Assembly: GCA_013816225.1 (NCBI GenBank)
Contig: JACDEQ010000047.1
Coordinates: 1 to 11,418 of the forward strand
DNA from: Armatimonadota bacterium
Lineage (GTDB): Bacteria > Armatimonadota > Fimbriimonadia > Fimbriimonadales > ATM1
Reading direction: 5' to 3'
DNA length: 11,418 bases
Positions 5,067 to 11,418 of the stretch are shown here, piece after piece (the stretch's first letter is position 1; each line of letters begins with the position of its first letter). The notes under the pieces are model-generated. The model was not told the origin of the DNA. It saw nothing but the letters and a program-made list of their open reading frames with translations, and did not search any database. A program made the translations under genes and the position numbers.

Positions 5067-6605
5067 ATGACAGTTGGGCAAAGGCTTTTTCTTGGATTCG
5101 TCCTCGGAGGAGTCCTCACCTTGCTGATCCATCCGAGTTCCAGATTGCTGATGGTTTATTCCATGCGGCCGGACAACGTTCGCTCCGCGCTAGAAGCAAA
5201 CCCGCTGGCTTCGGAGCCGCTGGAGTTGTTTCCTCCCACGCGCGTGGAAACGATGTCCGAGTTCGACAGGTTCTTAACCGCGTATCGTATCGCGCGTAGA
5301 ATCAATCAACCCACCGTCACTCCGGCTCCTGCGGACATCATCGTGGCCTCCAGATTCGCGAACCAGGCTGGAATGAAAGAACCCGACAACGCTTACTGGC
5401 CGCAATTCGAAGCTGTCCTCTCTACCCTAGCAAATGACGAAGCCAAGTCGTTGAAGGCATGGAGAATCGCGACGACAAAGACAGGCTGGAATGCTGGGGA
5501 ACGGGAAATAATCGGCCGGTTGTGGGGAGATATAAGCGCCCGCGACGGTATCGACCTCGCCTGGCAAGGAATGCTCGCGCTGGGGCACGCATCTCACGAG
5601 CCTGCGACGCTGATTGCAGGGAAAATTGAAGCGCTTTCGAGATCGAGTCTCGCCGCGCGATTCTACACTTCGGCCAACGCTGCTCTTATCCTAAACGGAA
5701 CACGCTCTTTCGATTCGGGAAACAAGGCTGCCGCTATGTCGAATTTTGCCGTTTTTGGGACCGAGACGCCGCAGCGATCGCTTCACCGACGTGCAATCCA
5801 GACAATTCGAAGTGCATTCCCCGCAACTGTGTACAAGGAGCTTGGAAAACCGGCATCGAGAATTGCGCGCCGGAGCCTGCAAGCGGTCGAAAGTTGGGAG
5901 GCTTATATCCAACCCGGACAAGCTCTCATGAATACCGAAAAGAGGCGGATACGAATCGAATCCGTGCTCACGGCGTGTTTGCCATCAGGGGTCTTTTCGG
6001 CGGCATTAATAATGGCCGCCGTGGCAATGATCGGGACGCTTGTCGCCGAACTCTTCCACGGTGTTCTTCACCCCAATTCAAGACTGATCTATGGGCTCGG
6101 AGTGGCGGGCGCATTATTCGTATACTGGCAATCATCCGCCCTCCTCCTCGCCTTGTGGGTTCTCGCGCTCGGACTCCTGATGGGGTTGCCGCTCGACGTG
6201 GCAAAAGCTGCGCCGGTGCACTGGAATCCCTTAAATCATGCGACTATACGCGCCATTTCGATCATTGTGCTCGTCCTGTTCACCGTTTGGATACTTGTCG
6301 CCTCGGCCCCGATTCAATACTTCGGACAGAACCGAGTTGCCCCTAGCGCTTACGTCGGGCTAGCTTGCGTGATGCTGAGCATGATCCTTCCCTGTGCCGC
6401 CGTTTGGGCCAGACTGAAGAAGAGGCCGATATTAAAAACCGTCGGCGAGTCATTACGCCAAGTTGGCTTGTTCGGCGCACTCGCAGGCCTCGCGGCATCG
6501 GTCATCCTCGCTCCAATCGCGATATACCGAGACGCCCGAAATCGCCAATTGATCGAAAGATGGATACAGAATGAACCGGCGACTTTCCCCGTGGAGCAAC
6601 CTTGA
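5067..6605 (+). CDS. Unrecognised multi-pass membrane protein of the sigma operon
   Basis: A 512-residue protein I cannot assign to a family. One hydrophobic helix lies at about residues 6-22, followed by about 285 mostly hydrophilic, helix-rich residues (AWRIATTKTGWNAGEREIIG, several Ala-rich helices) that should lie outside the cytoplasmic membrane. Six further membrane helices follow at about 309-330, 340-355, 357-374, 394-414, 428-448 and 467-487, and the tail is short. The Ala-rich helices of the soluble part could be repeat-like, but no clear TPR consensus is visible. The gene starts six bases after the anti-sigma stop with no good Shine-Dalgarno, and its TGA overlaps the glnD start. 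Position suggests a sensor, a partner that stabilises the anti-sigma factor, or a main target of the sigma factor. The function is open. Confidence 0.85.
   Translation: MTVGQRLFLGFVLGGVLTLLIHPSSRLLMVYSMRPDNVRSALEANPLASEPLELFPPTRVETMSEFDRFLTAYRIARRINQPTVTPAPADIIVASRFANQAGMKEPDNAYWPQFEAVLSTLANDEAKSLKAWRIATTKTGWNAGEREIIGRLWGDISARDGIDLAWQGMLALGHASHEPATLIAGKIEALSRSSLAARFYTSANAALILNGTRSFDSGNKAAAMSNFAVFGTETPQRSLHRRAIQTIRSAFPATVYKELGKPASRIARRSLQAVESWEAYIQPGQALMNTEKRRIRIESVLTACLPSGVFSAALIMAAVAMIGTLVAELFHGVLHPNSRLIYGLGVAGALFVYWQSSALLLALWVLALGLLMGLPLDVAKAAPVHWNPLNHATIRAISIIVLVLFTVWILVASAPIQYFGQNRVAPSAYVGLACVMLSMILPCAAVWARLKKRPILKTVGESLRQVGLFGALAGLAASVILAPIAIYRDARNRQLIERWIQNEPATFPVEQP
5773..5782. repeat. 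AGCGATCGCT palindrome, second copy
   Basis: Ten-base palindrome inside the 512-residue membrane protein gene, identical to the cores at 2106-2115 and 11278-11287. Confidence 0.6.
6593..6596 (+). promoter_or_regulatory. Ribosome binding site that selects the TTG start of glnD
   Basis: GGAG lies five bases before the TTG at 6602, good spacing, but 17 bases before the next in-frame ATG at 6614, which is too far. It lies inside the end of the upstream gene. Confidence 0.6.
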
Positions 6606-8950
6606 TCGCAGCGATGGAAGGGTTCAAGCAGCAGCGGGGCGACCTCTTTGCGGACTTGCGGGCGAACCCCTCCGGAGAGAAGTGGTGCAAAGGCCACACC
6701 GCTCTCGCAGACGCCGCGGTTCAAGGAATTTACGACGACATTATAGCCGGAGCACCCGTGGCGGTCGTTGCAGTCGGCGGCTACGGAAGGCAGGAGGTCG
6801 CCCCTCGGAGCGATCTGGACCTGACCTTCATTCCCCTCGATGAACACGATCCGAAGAACGATGAGGCCGTGCGCGCCCTATTCAAAAGAATCATCGACGC
6901 CTTCGAAGCCCTTGAATGGCCCGTGTCCTACGCTTACCGCCTGATATCCGACGCCCCGGCCCTCGACGACAAGACCCGCACCGGCCTATTGGATGCGCGG
7001 CTCGTCGCGGGTGAGCAAGATGCCCTCGATCGCTTTCTGGAATCGTATTGGGCAAGCTTCCCCACCGCGGAGTTTCTGATCAGTAAATTCAAGGAAAGGG
7101 CCGACCGACGCCGGCGTTGGCATGACACACCCCGCGTCGTCGAATTTCATCTTCAGGAAGGCGCGGGTGGACTACGAGAAATTCAGTGTGCTCAATGGTT
7201 CGATGTTGCATTGGGTTTGGGCCTCCAGGCTGACACTTCGGTGGCCCGCGAGACCCTGTTACAGGTACGCAACGTTCTCCACTTGGTTACCGGCCGCAAA
7301 GAGGACCGGCTCCTGCGAACCCGGAGTTCGGAGGTCGCAAATGTGCTGAACGCCGATCCCAACGATGTTCGCGAGCTGGTGATGGCCGCCGGCGAGGAGA
7401 TTGCTCGGGAATGGGATCGCGCCGTTTACCACGCGTGCCGCGCTACCTTCCAGCTCAGCGCGGGCGTTCGGGCAAAGGACGGCAAATGCTTCTTCCGAGC
7501 GGAAGCCTCGCTCGCCGAAGCTGCGGTCGGTGTTTGTAGAGCGACCGAGCTGGGTCTCCGGGTCGAACGAGCAGCGATATCGCCCGATCTCGGCGACGCG
7601 GCGCTTATCACGGACTGTTTGGCCGCCGGAATATCCGCGCTGCGCTCCCTCGATCGGGCAGGTCTACTGGACGCGCTCCTGCCTGAGTTCGCCGCCAGCA
7701 AGCATCTGTTGCCACGCGATTCCGTGCACGAGTTTTCGGTTGGCGAACACTCGATACGCGTCGTTGGTGCGCTCGACCTAATGCGCGCGGATAAGGAGTT
7801 CGACGCCGCCTGGGGTGACGTAGCGAACCAGCGGCCGCTCTATCTAGCAGCACTCGCGCACGATTTGGGCAAGGTCGATCCGGACAAGCCGCACAGCGAG
7901 GTGGGCGCGAACCTAGCCGATGCCATCTGCTCCAGACTTCGCATGGGAGACGCCGAGAGACTGACAACCGTCTGGCTGGTTCGCCATCATCTGACCCTTG
8001 CGCAAATCGCGCGCACTCATGACCTCGGGCAGCCCGGCGCCGCATTGGAACTCGCTCGTCTGTGCGAACGCCAAGACCGCCTCGCCATGCTCTACCTCCT
8101 GACGGTGGCCGACGTCAGCAGCGTCGCGGAAGGCGTGTGGTCTCCTCAAATGGCGTCGGCCATTAATGAGTTATATGCTCAAACAAAAACCGCCATTGGC
8201 CTTGAAGTGACTCCTGCCGACCCCGCGGTGTACCGGAGCGCTGCCATTCGGCGCGTCCAGAGCGCGTCGATCGGCAAGGATACCGAGGCCTTGATCGAAA
8301 GTATGCCCACCCACTACCTGCTCGCAACACCCAAGGAGTCCCTTCCGCTCCACGCGGATTACCTGTCCCGGGCGAGATCAGGCGGGACTGTCGTCGAGTT
8401 CCACAACAATCTCGAAAGCCGCACGACCGACATTACGGTTTGTCGCCTCGACCTGCCCGAGCCCGGACTGCTAAGCCGCATATTGGGAGTCGTTTATGCG
8501 TTCGACGTGGCCCTGCACGGCTTGCGGGCAGCTTCGACGACCCATGGCGAACCCATTGCGTTAGACGTTCTGGCTACGTCGTTCCAGCGCGAAGCCCTAC
8601 CTGCCTCTCTTTCCAGTTTTGTCGCCGCCGCAATGCGTGAATGCTTGGGAGAACCGGGCAAGCTCGACGAACTCCTGCGCGAGCATGGCAAGGATCCGGA
8701 CCAGCGGCAGGAAATGTTGACCCATCGATTTTTTGAAGGAGATCTCGGAATCTTGGAGGTCGAGACCCCTCCCGGCAGAGGCATGCCATTCCGCGTAACC
8801 AAAACGCTCGCAGAATTAGGGTGGAACGTGCACGTTGCCCGGATCGGGCAATGGGGGGGCCGAGCGGTCGGCCGTTTTTACCTCGACTTGCCCGGCGGTG
8901 TCCTGACATCGGGAATGGTCGATTCGGCCCTAGCCGGTGGCGGTCCGTAG
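6602..8950 (+). CDS. glnD: [Protein-PII] uridylyltransferase / uridylyl-removing enzyme
   Basis: GlnD modifies and demodifies PII signalling proteins in response to glutamine, setting nitrogen assimilation. The 782-residue product shows all expected parts: a nucleotidyltransferase site with GGYGRQE (59-65) and SDLDL (70-74; Asp71 and Asp73 bind metal); the linker mark EGAGGLREIQ; an HD domain with His383, His420-Asp421 (HDLGK), His431 and His462/463 for uridylyl removal; and two C-terminal ACT domains at about 610-690 and 715-780 that sense glutamine. It is somewhat shorter than E. coli GlnD (890). The TTG start is preferred because GGAG precedes it by five bases and the codon overlaps the upstream stop as TTGA; an ATG at 6614 would remove only four residues. 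No PII gene (glnB/glnK) or glutamine synthetase is nearby. Placement behind an ECF sigma module is unusual. Confidence 0.93.
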   Translation: MIAAMEGFKQQRGDLFADLRANPSGEKWCKGHTALADAAVQGIYDDIIAGAPVAVVAVGGYGRQEVAPRSDLDLTFIPLDEHDPKNDEAVRALFKRIIDAFEALEWPVSYAYRLISDAPALDDKTRTGLLDARLVAGEQDALDRFLESYWASFPTAEFLISKFKERADRRRRWHDTPRVVEFHLQEGAGGLREIQCAQWFDVALGLGLQADTSVARETLLQVRNVLHLVTGRKEDRLLRTRSSEVANVLNADPNDVRELVMAAGEEIAREWDRAVYHACRATFQLSAGVRAKDGKCFFRAEASLAEAAVGVCRATELGLRVERAAISPDLGDAALITDCLAAGISALRSLDRAGLLDALLPEFAASKHLLPRDSVHEFSVGEHSIRVVGALDLMRADKEFDAAWGDVANQRPLYLAALAHDLGKVDPDKPHSEVGANLADAICSRLRMGDAERLTTVWLVRHHLTLAQIARTHDLGQPGAALELARLCERQDRLAMLYLLTVADVSSVAEGVWSPQMASAINELYAQTKTAIGLEVTPADPAVYRSAAIRRVQSASIGKDTEALIESMPTHYLLATPKESLPLHADYLSRARSGGTVVEFHNNLESRTTDITVCRLDLPEPGLLSRILGVVYAFDVALHGLRAASTTHGEPIALDVLATSFQREALPASLSSFVAAAMRECLGEPGKLDELLREHGKDPDQRQEMLTHRFFEGDLGILEVETPPGRGMPFRVTKTLAELGWNVHVARIGQWGGRAVGRFYLDLPGGVLTSGMVDSALAGGGP

Positions 8951-8951
8951 G

Positions 8952-8957
8952 TATAGT
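8952..8957 (+). promoter_or_regulatory. Candidate internal -10 box before the first TrkA gene
   Basis: TATAGT within AGGTATAGTC, the same ten bases as before apt. It begins one base after the glnD stop and ends 12 bases before the ATG at 8970. If active it would give the two TrkA genes their own transcript with a leader of about six bases. Confidence 0.4.
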
Positions 8958-8969
8958 CCAACCTCTGAA

Positions 8970-9419
8970 ATGAAACTTCTGATATTCGGCTGCGGACGCA
9001 CAGGAGCCGCCTTGGCAATTACTATGGCGAGGCGCGGCCATGAAGTCACGATGATAGAACAGGATCCCAATGCTCTGACCCGCTTGGGCCAGGACCACGG
9101 CTGCAAGACCATTTTGGGGGATGGTTTGAACGACGATGTGCTCGAAAAGGCAGGGATCAAAGATGCCGAGGCTTTCGTCACGACGACACGAGGCGACAAC
9201 ACCAACCTGATGGCCGCTCAGATCGCTCAAACGCGCTACAAAGTGCCCAAGGTCTGCGCCAAGGTGAATGACCCGTTTCGGGCGGCGGAATACACCAAGA
9301 TGGGCGTCATGTGCATCACGCCGAACCTCCTGACCGCCGGAATGATGCGCAACTGGCTGATGGAAGAGCCGTACGGCCCGATCGATACCTTCAACCATCA
9401 CGACGAGGGGGCTAGATAG
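8970..9419 (+). CDS. trkA: TrkA-N (RCK_N) domain potassium-uptake regulator, short form
   Basis: A 149-residue cytoplasmic NAD(H)/nucleotide-binding subunit of a Trk/Ktr-type potassium transporter. The Rossmann motif is GCGRTG (7-12), with Glu30 (VTMIEQD) at the end of the second strand, the usual acid for the nucleotide ribose. Conserved GDGLNDDVLEKAGI and KVNDP follow. It has only the RCK_N domain; the RCK_C domain is absent. I chose the ATG at 8970 because the Rossmann fold begins at once; a GTG at 8937 would overlap glnD and add 11 residues. No clear Shine-Dalgarno is present, but AGGTATAGTC lies just upstream. The second TrkA gene follows after one base. The arrangement recalls the ceoB-ceoC pairs of actinobacteria. 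Confidence 0.9.
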   Translation: MKLLIFGCGRTGAALAITMARRGHEVTMIEQDPNALTRLGQDHGCKTILGDGLNDDVLEKAGIKDAEAFVTTTRGDNTNLMAAQIAQTRYKVPKVCAKVNDPFRAAEYTKMGVMCITPNLLTAGMMRNWLMEEPYGPIDTFNHHDEGAR

Positions 9420-9420
9420 C

Positions 9421-10071
9421 ATGTACGTAATTATCGTCGGAGGCGGCAATGTCGGAACGTACCTTACGCACAGGCTCATCGAATCTGGGCACGAAGCGCT
9501 GCTACTCGAGAAGGATCCGGCACAATTGGTAAAACTCGAGAATATCCTCGATCGCGCCGTCGCGCTCGGCGACGGATGCGAAGCTCAAGTGCAGAAGGAG
9601 ACCGGCTTCGAGCGGGCGGACGTCGTTGCCGCGGTCACCGGCGAAGACGAAGACAACTTGATCGTTTGTCAGATGGCAATGAGAACGTGGGGAGTAGAGC
9701 GAACGGTCGCACGCGTAAACGACCCCCGCCATGTTACGCTCTTTACCGAGCTAGGCGTCTCGGGAGTTGTGAGCGCGACGAATATCCTTTACAACTTGGT
9801 CGAACAAGAGATTTCGTTGGGCGCGGTGATTCCGCTGGCCGCACTCAGACGAGGCAACATCGAAGTCGTGGAAGCGACTCTCACATCGCGGTCGCCATCC
9901 GTAGGAAAGCGGATCAAAGAGCTCACCCTTCCGCCGAAGAGCAATGTGGTGTGGGTTTTGCGCGGTGAGGAGGGCCACCTCGTCGACGGCGAAACCGTTC
10001 TGCAGACAGGCGACCTCGTTGTCGCTCTGGTACCGACGGAGCATGAGGCGCTGCTTCGGGATGTCCTCTAG
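9421..10071 (+). CDS. trkA: TrkA family potassium-uptake regulator (RCK_N plus RCK_C)
   Basis: A 216-residue partner of the preceding gene. Residues 1-130 form the RCK_N Rossmann domain with GGGNVG (7-12), Glu30 (LLLEKDP) and ARVNDPRH. About residues 143-216 form an RCK_C (TrkA_C) ligand-binding domain (VVEATLTSRSPSVGKRIKEL, then GETVLQTGDLVVALVP). Together the two proteins probably form the gating ring of a Trk/Ktr potassium transporter; the membrane subunit (TrkH/KtrB) is not in this window. The ATG is one base after the previous stop and has a GAGGGGG ribosome binding site about nine bases upstream. It is the last gene of the plus-strand cluster; its TAG stop overlaps the rseP stop on the other strand in a CTAG, leaving no room for a terminator between them. 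Confidence 0.94.
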   Translation: MYVIIVGGGNVGTYLTHRLIESGHEALLLEKDPAQLVKLENILDRAVALGDGCEAQVQKETGFERADVVAAVTGEDEDNLIVCQMAMRTWGVERTVARVNDPRHVTLFTELGVSGVVSATNILYNLVEQEISLGAVIPLAALRRGNIEVVEATLTSRSPSVGKRIKELTLPPKSNVVWVLRGEEGHLVDGETVLQTGDLVVALVPTEHEALLRDVL

Positions 10072-11147
10072 TCCAGCAATCGCCCGATGTCGAGGTAAGT
10101 AACGCTGATAAAGAGGATGCCGATCATCACGATCCCCACCACGCCGAGCACTTCTTGAGTTCGCAAGGACAGTCGCCGGCCGCCACGAAGGGCCTCGACC
10201 AATACAACCATCAGCTGGCCGCCATCCATGAGCGGAATAGGCAGCAGGTTGATCAGGCCAAGCGACACGCTAATGAGCGCAGCGATAGAGATGAAGTAAG
10301 GCACCCCATACTCCACCGCTTGGCCCGCGGCTTTGCCGATTGAGATAATTCCGCCCGCCTCTTTCTTCAGCCGGGCCGGGTTAGTAAGCACTTTCGCCGT
10401 CTCGGTGACGATCATCTTGGTGTTGTCGAGGGCCACCGCCGCTGCTTCCCCTAAACCGACGGGAACCGAAGGCGCGGGCTTGACACCGAGTTGAAACTGC
10501 TTGGCGGGAAGGTCCTTCACTCCGGGATCATCTTTGAATTCTTGCGGGATTTGGACCTTTTCGTAAGTCGGAGAAACAGGTACTTGAAGCCGGCGCGAAG
10601 CCCGCTCAACAGTGAGGCTCAGTTCCTTGCCTTTGGATTCCTGGACCAACCCTCTGATTTCGGTGAACCGCTCGATCGGTTTGGCGTCAACGGCGACAAT
10701 CTTGTCACCAGCCCTTAGGCCCGCCTTATCGGCTGCCGATCCACCCGACACTTCGCCGATGACCGGCGCGTCCTTGCGCCCAAACGCAGCGATCTCGCCG
10801 AAGAAGAACACGTAGCCGAAGAGGATGCTGAACAAGGGGCCCGCGAACAGAACGAGCGCCCGAGAACCGAGGCCACGCGAATAGAAGCCTCGCGAAATCG
10901 AGGTTTCGCTACCGTCGGGTTTGGGTTCCATACCCTTGATCCTTACGAAACCGCCAAGAGGGATCGCTCTGAGACAATACTCGGTGCCCTTGCTGCACTT
11001 GGTGCAGAAAACCTTCTTACCGAAGCCGACTGCAAATTCTTCTACCTCCATTCCGCGCCAGCGGGCGAAAAGGAAATGGCCGAGTTCGTGAACTCCCACC
11101 ACGATCGTGAAAAGCAGTGCGATGACAAGGATTTGAAGAACAATCAA
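10068..11147 (-). CDS. rseP: RseP-family site-2 zinc metalloprotease
   Basis: A 359-residue intramembrane protease of the RseP/SpoIVFB family, which cuts membrane-spanning proteins such as anti-sigma factors. HELGH (residues 20-24) in the first membrane helix supplies two zinc ligands and the catalytic Glu21; MDGG with Asp308 near the C-terminus supplies the third. One PDZ domain lies at about 127-198. Membrane helices are at about 3-25, 97-122, 283-305 and 335-355. Two oddities: Cys48, Cys51 and Cys58 cluster in VFCTKCSKGTEYC, and the AGPxxN motif reads AGPLFS, with Ser107 for Asn. The start is TTG at 11147, with GGGGTG eight bases before and the HELGH at the usual distance; no ATG is available in front. 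It follows dxr by 18 bp, a common synteny. Confidence 0.93.
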   Translation of the reverse strand: MIVLQILVIALLFTIVVGVHELGHFLFARWRGMEVEEFAVGFGKKVFCTKCSKGTEYCLRAIPLGGFVRIKGMEPKPDGSETSISRGFYSRGLGSRALVLFAGPLFSILFGYVFFFGEIAAFGRKDAPVIGEVSGGSAADKAGLRAGDKIVAVDAKPIERFTEIRGLVQESKGKELSLTVERASRRLQVPVSPTYEKVQIPQEFKDDPGVKDLPAKQFQLGVKPAPSVPVGLGEAAAVALDNTKMIVTETAKVLTNPARLKKEAGGIISIGKAAGQAVEYGVPYFISIAALISVSLGLINLLPIPLMDGGQLMVVLVEALRGGRRLSLRTQEVLGVVGIVMIGILFISVTYLDIGRLLD

Positions 11148-11165
11148 CGAACGAACACCCCGATA

Positions 11166-11418
11166 CTAATTATACGACGCCCGGTTTCGGACCAATAATT
11201 CGCGCCAAGTCTCGCGAGCTTCGAGATCCGTGCTCAGAATGCTTTCCAGAGACGGTGTTCCGGACTCGGCCTTGTCTAGCGATCGCTCGACGCAGCGCAC
11301 GATGTCCATGAAGCCAATCTCGCCTCGTAGAAAAGCATTTGCCGCCACCTCGTTTACAGCGTTCACTCGGGATGGCGCTAGTCCGCCCATTTTGAACGCT
11401 TCGCGGGCGAAGCTGGGA
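11166..11418 (-). CDS. dxr: 1-deoxy-D-xylulose 5-phosphate reductoisomerase, C-terminal part (runs off right edge)
   Basis: The frame is open from the window edge to a TAG at 11168-11166, giving the last 83 residues. GGLAPSRVNAVNEVAANAFL and GEIGFMDI match the C-terminal helical domain of DXR, where the family has GG-PAVLNAANEVAV-AFL and IGF-DI. DXR makes 2-C-methyl-D-erythritol 4-phosphate in the MEP route to isoprenoids, using NADPH and a divalent metal; those sites lie outside the window. rseP follows on the same strand after 18 bp, as in many bacteria, so the two are probably co-transcribed. An internal Met at 11390 is not the real start, since coding similarity (FAREAFKMGG) continues upstream of it. 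Confidence 0.92.
   Translation of the reverse strand, partial: PSFAREAFKMGGLAPSRVNAVNEVAANAFLRGEIGFMDIVRCVERSLDKAESGTPSLESILSTDLEARETWRELLVRNRASYN
11169..11174 (-). promoter_or_regulatory. Possible -10 box for rseP at the end of dxr
   Basis: TATAAT on the minus strand, formed by the last two sense codons of dxr (Tyr-Asn), 21 bases before the rseP TTG. It could drive rseP separately, or it could be a coincidence of codons. Confidence 0.25.
11278..11287. repeat. AGCGATCGCT palindrome, third copy
   Basis: Ten-base palindrome inside dxr, identical to the cores at 2106-2115 and 5773-5782. Confidence 0.6.

Noticed and set aside
5894..6346. 150-codon plus-strand frame inside the membrane protein gene
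   Set aside because: Arg-rich out-of-frame shadow; the main frame has clear, evenly spaced membrane helices.
6350..6847. 165-codon minus-strand frame at the membrane protein/glnD junction
   Set aside because: Shadow of two coding frames; no supporting signals.
8937..8969. GTG-started extension of the first TrkA protein
   Set aside because: It would overlap glnD and place 11 unrelated residues ahead of the Rossmann strand, which normally opens the protein.
8574..9479. 301-codon minus-strand frame across glnD and the first TrkA gene
   Set aside because: Long, but antisense to two certain genes, Arg-rich, and without family motifs or a ribosome binding site.

Overview
The window looks like ordinary chromosomal DNA from a GC-rich, free-living bacterium. 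The best lineage clue is the pseudopilin-like protein at 1025-1831. Its N-terminal helix runs into an LFPVFAQAK-type segment and it carries an H-X9-DG motif near the C-terminus, a combination I associate with Armatimonadota (Fimbriimonas-like) and, less specifically, Planctomycetes. This placement is inference from family knowledge, not a database result. I see no rRNA, tRNA, CRISPR array, transposase or phage gene.

Layout. (1) 1-940, minus strand: a secreted SIMPL/DUF541 protein whose stop codon overlaps the start of a WD40-repeat gene that leaves the window on the left; the WD40 reading frame is open to the edge. (2) 957-1860, minus strand: a stand-alone H-X9-DG prepilin-like gene with a good ribosome binding site, a TATAAT box and a stem-loop after its stop. 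(3) 1862-2228: no convincing gene. (4) 2229-2978, plus strand: a doubtful ORF, possibly a decayed gene, that overlaps the next gene tail to tail. (5) 2813-3871, minus strand: an apt-tpx operon. (6) 3900-10071, plus strand: six tightly packed genes: ECF sigma factor, zinc-binding anti-sigma factor, an unrecognised multi-pass membrane protein, glnD (PII uridylyltransferase), and two TrkA/RCK-type potassium-uptake regulators. (7) 10068-11418, minus strand: rseP (site-2 protease) and the 3' end of dxr, a common housekeeping pair.

How the genes may work together. The sigma/anti-sigma pair followed by an orphan membrane protein looks like a complete envelope-signalling module. The membrane protein's stop overlaps the TTG start of glnD in a TTGA tetranucleotide, and the two TrkA genes follow within 19 bp and 1 bp. 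Nitrogen sensing and potassium uptake may therefore be co-expressed with, or controlled by, the sigma module. rseP on the opposite strand encodes the class of protease that cleaves single-pass anti-sigma factors in other bacteria, though its neighbourhood is the usual housekeeping one.

The most unusual points are the uncharacterised 512-residue membrane protein in this operon, a tandem GTTAACG element upstream of the sigma gene, a thiol peroxidase lacking the usual resolving cysteine, and an identical AGGTATAGTC box placed very close to two start codons, suggesting short-leader mRNAs.
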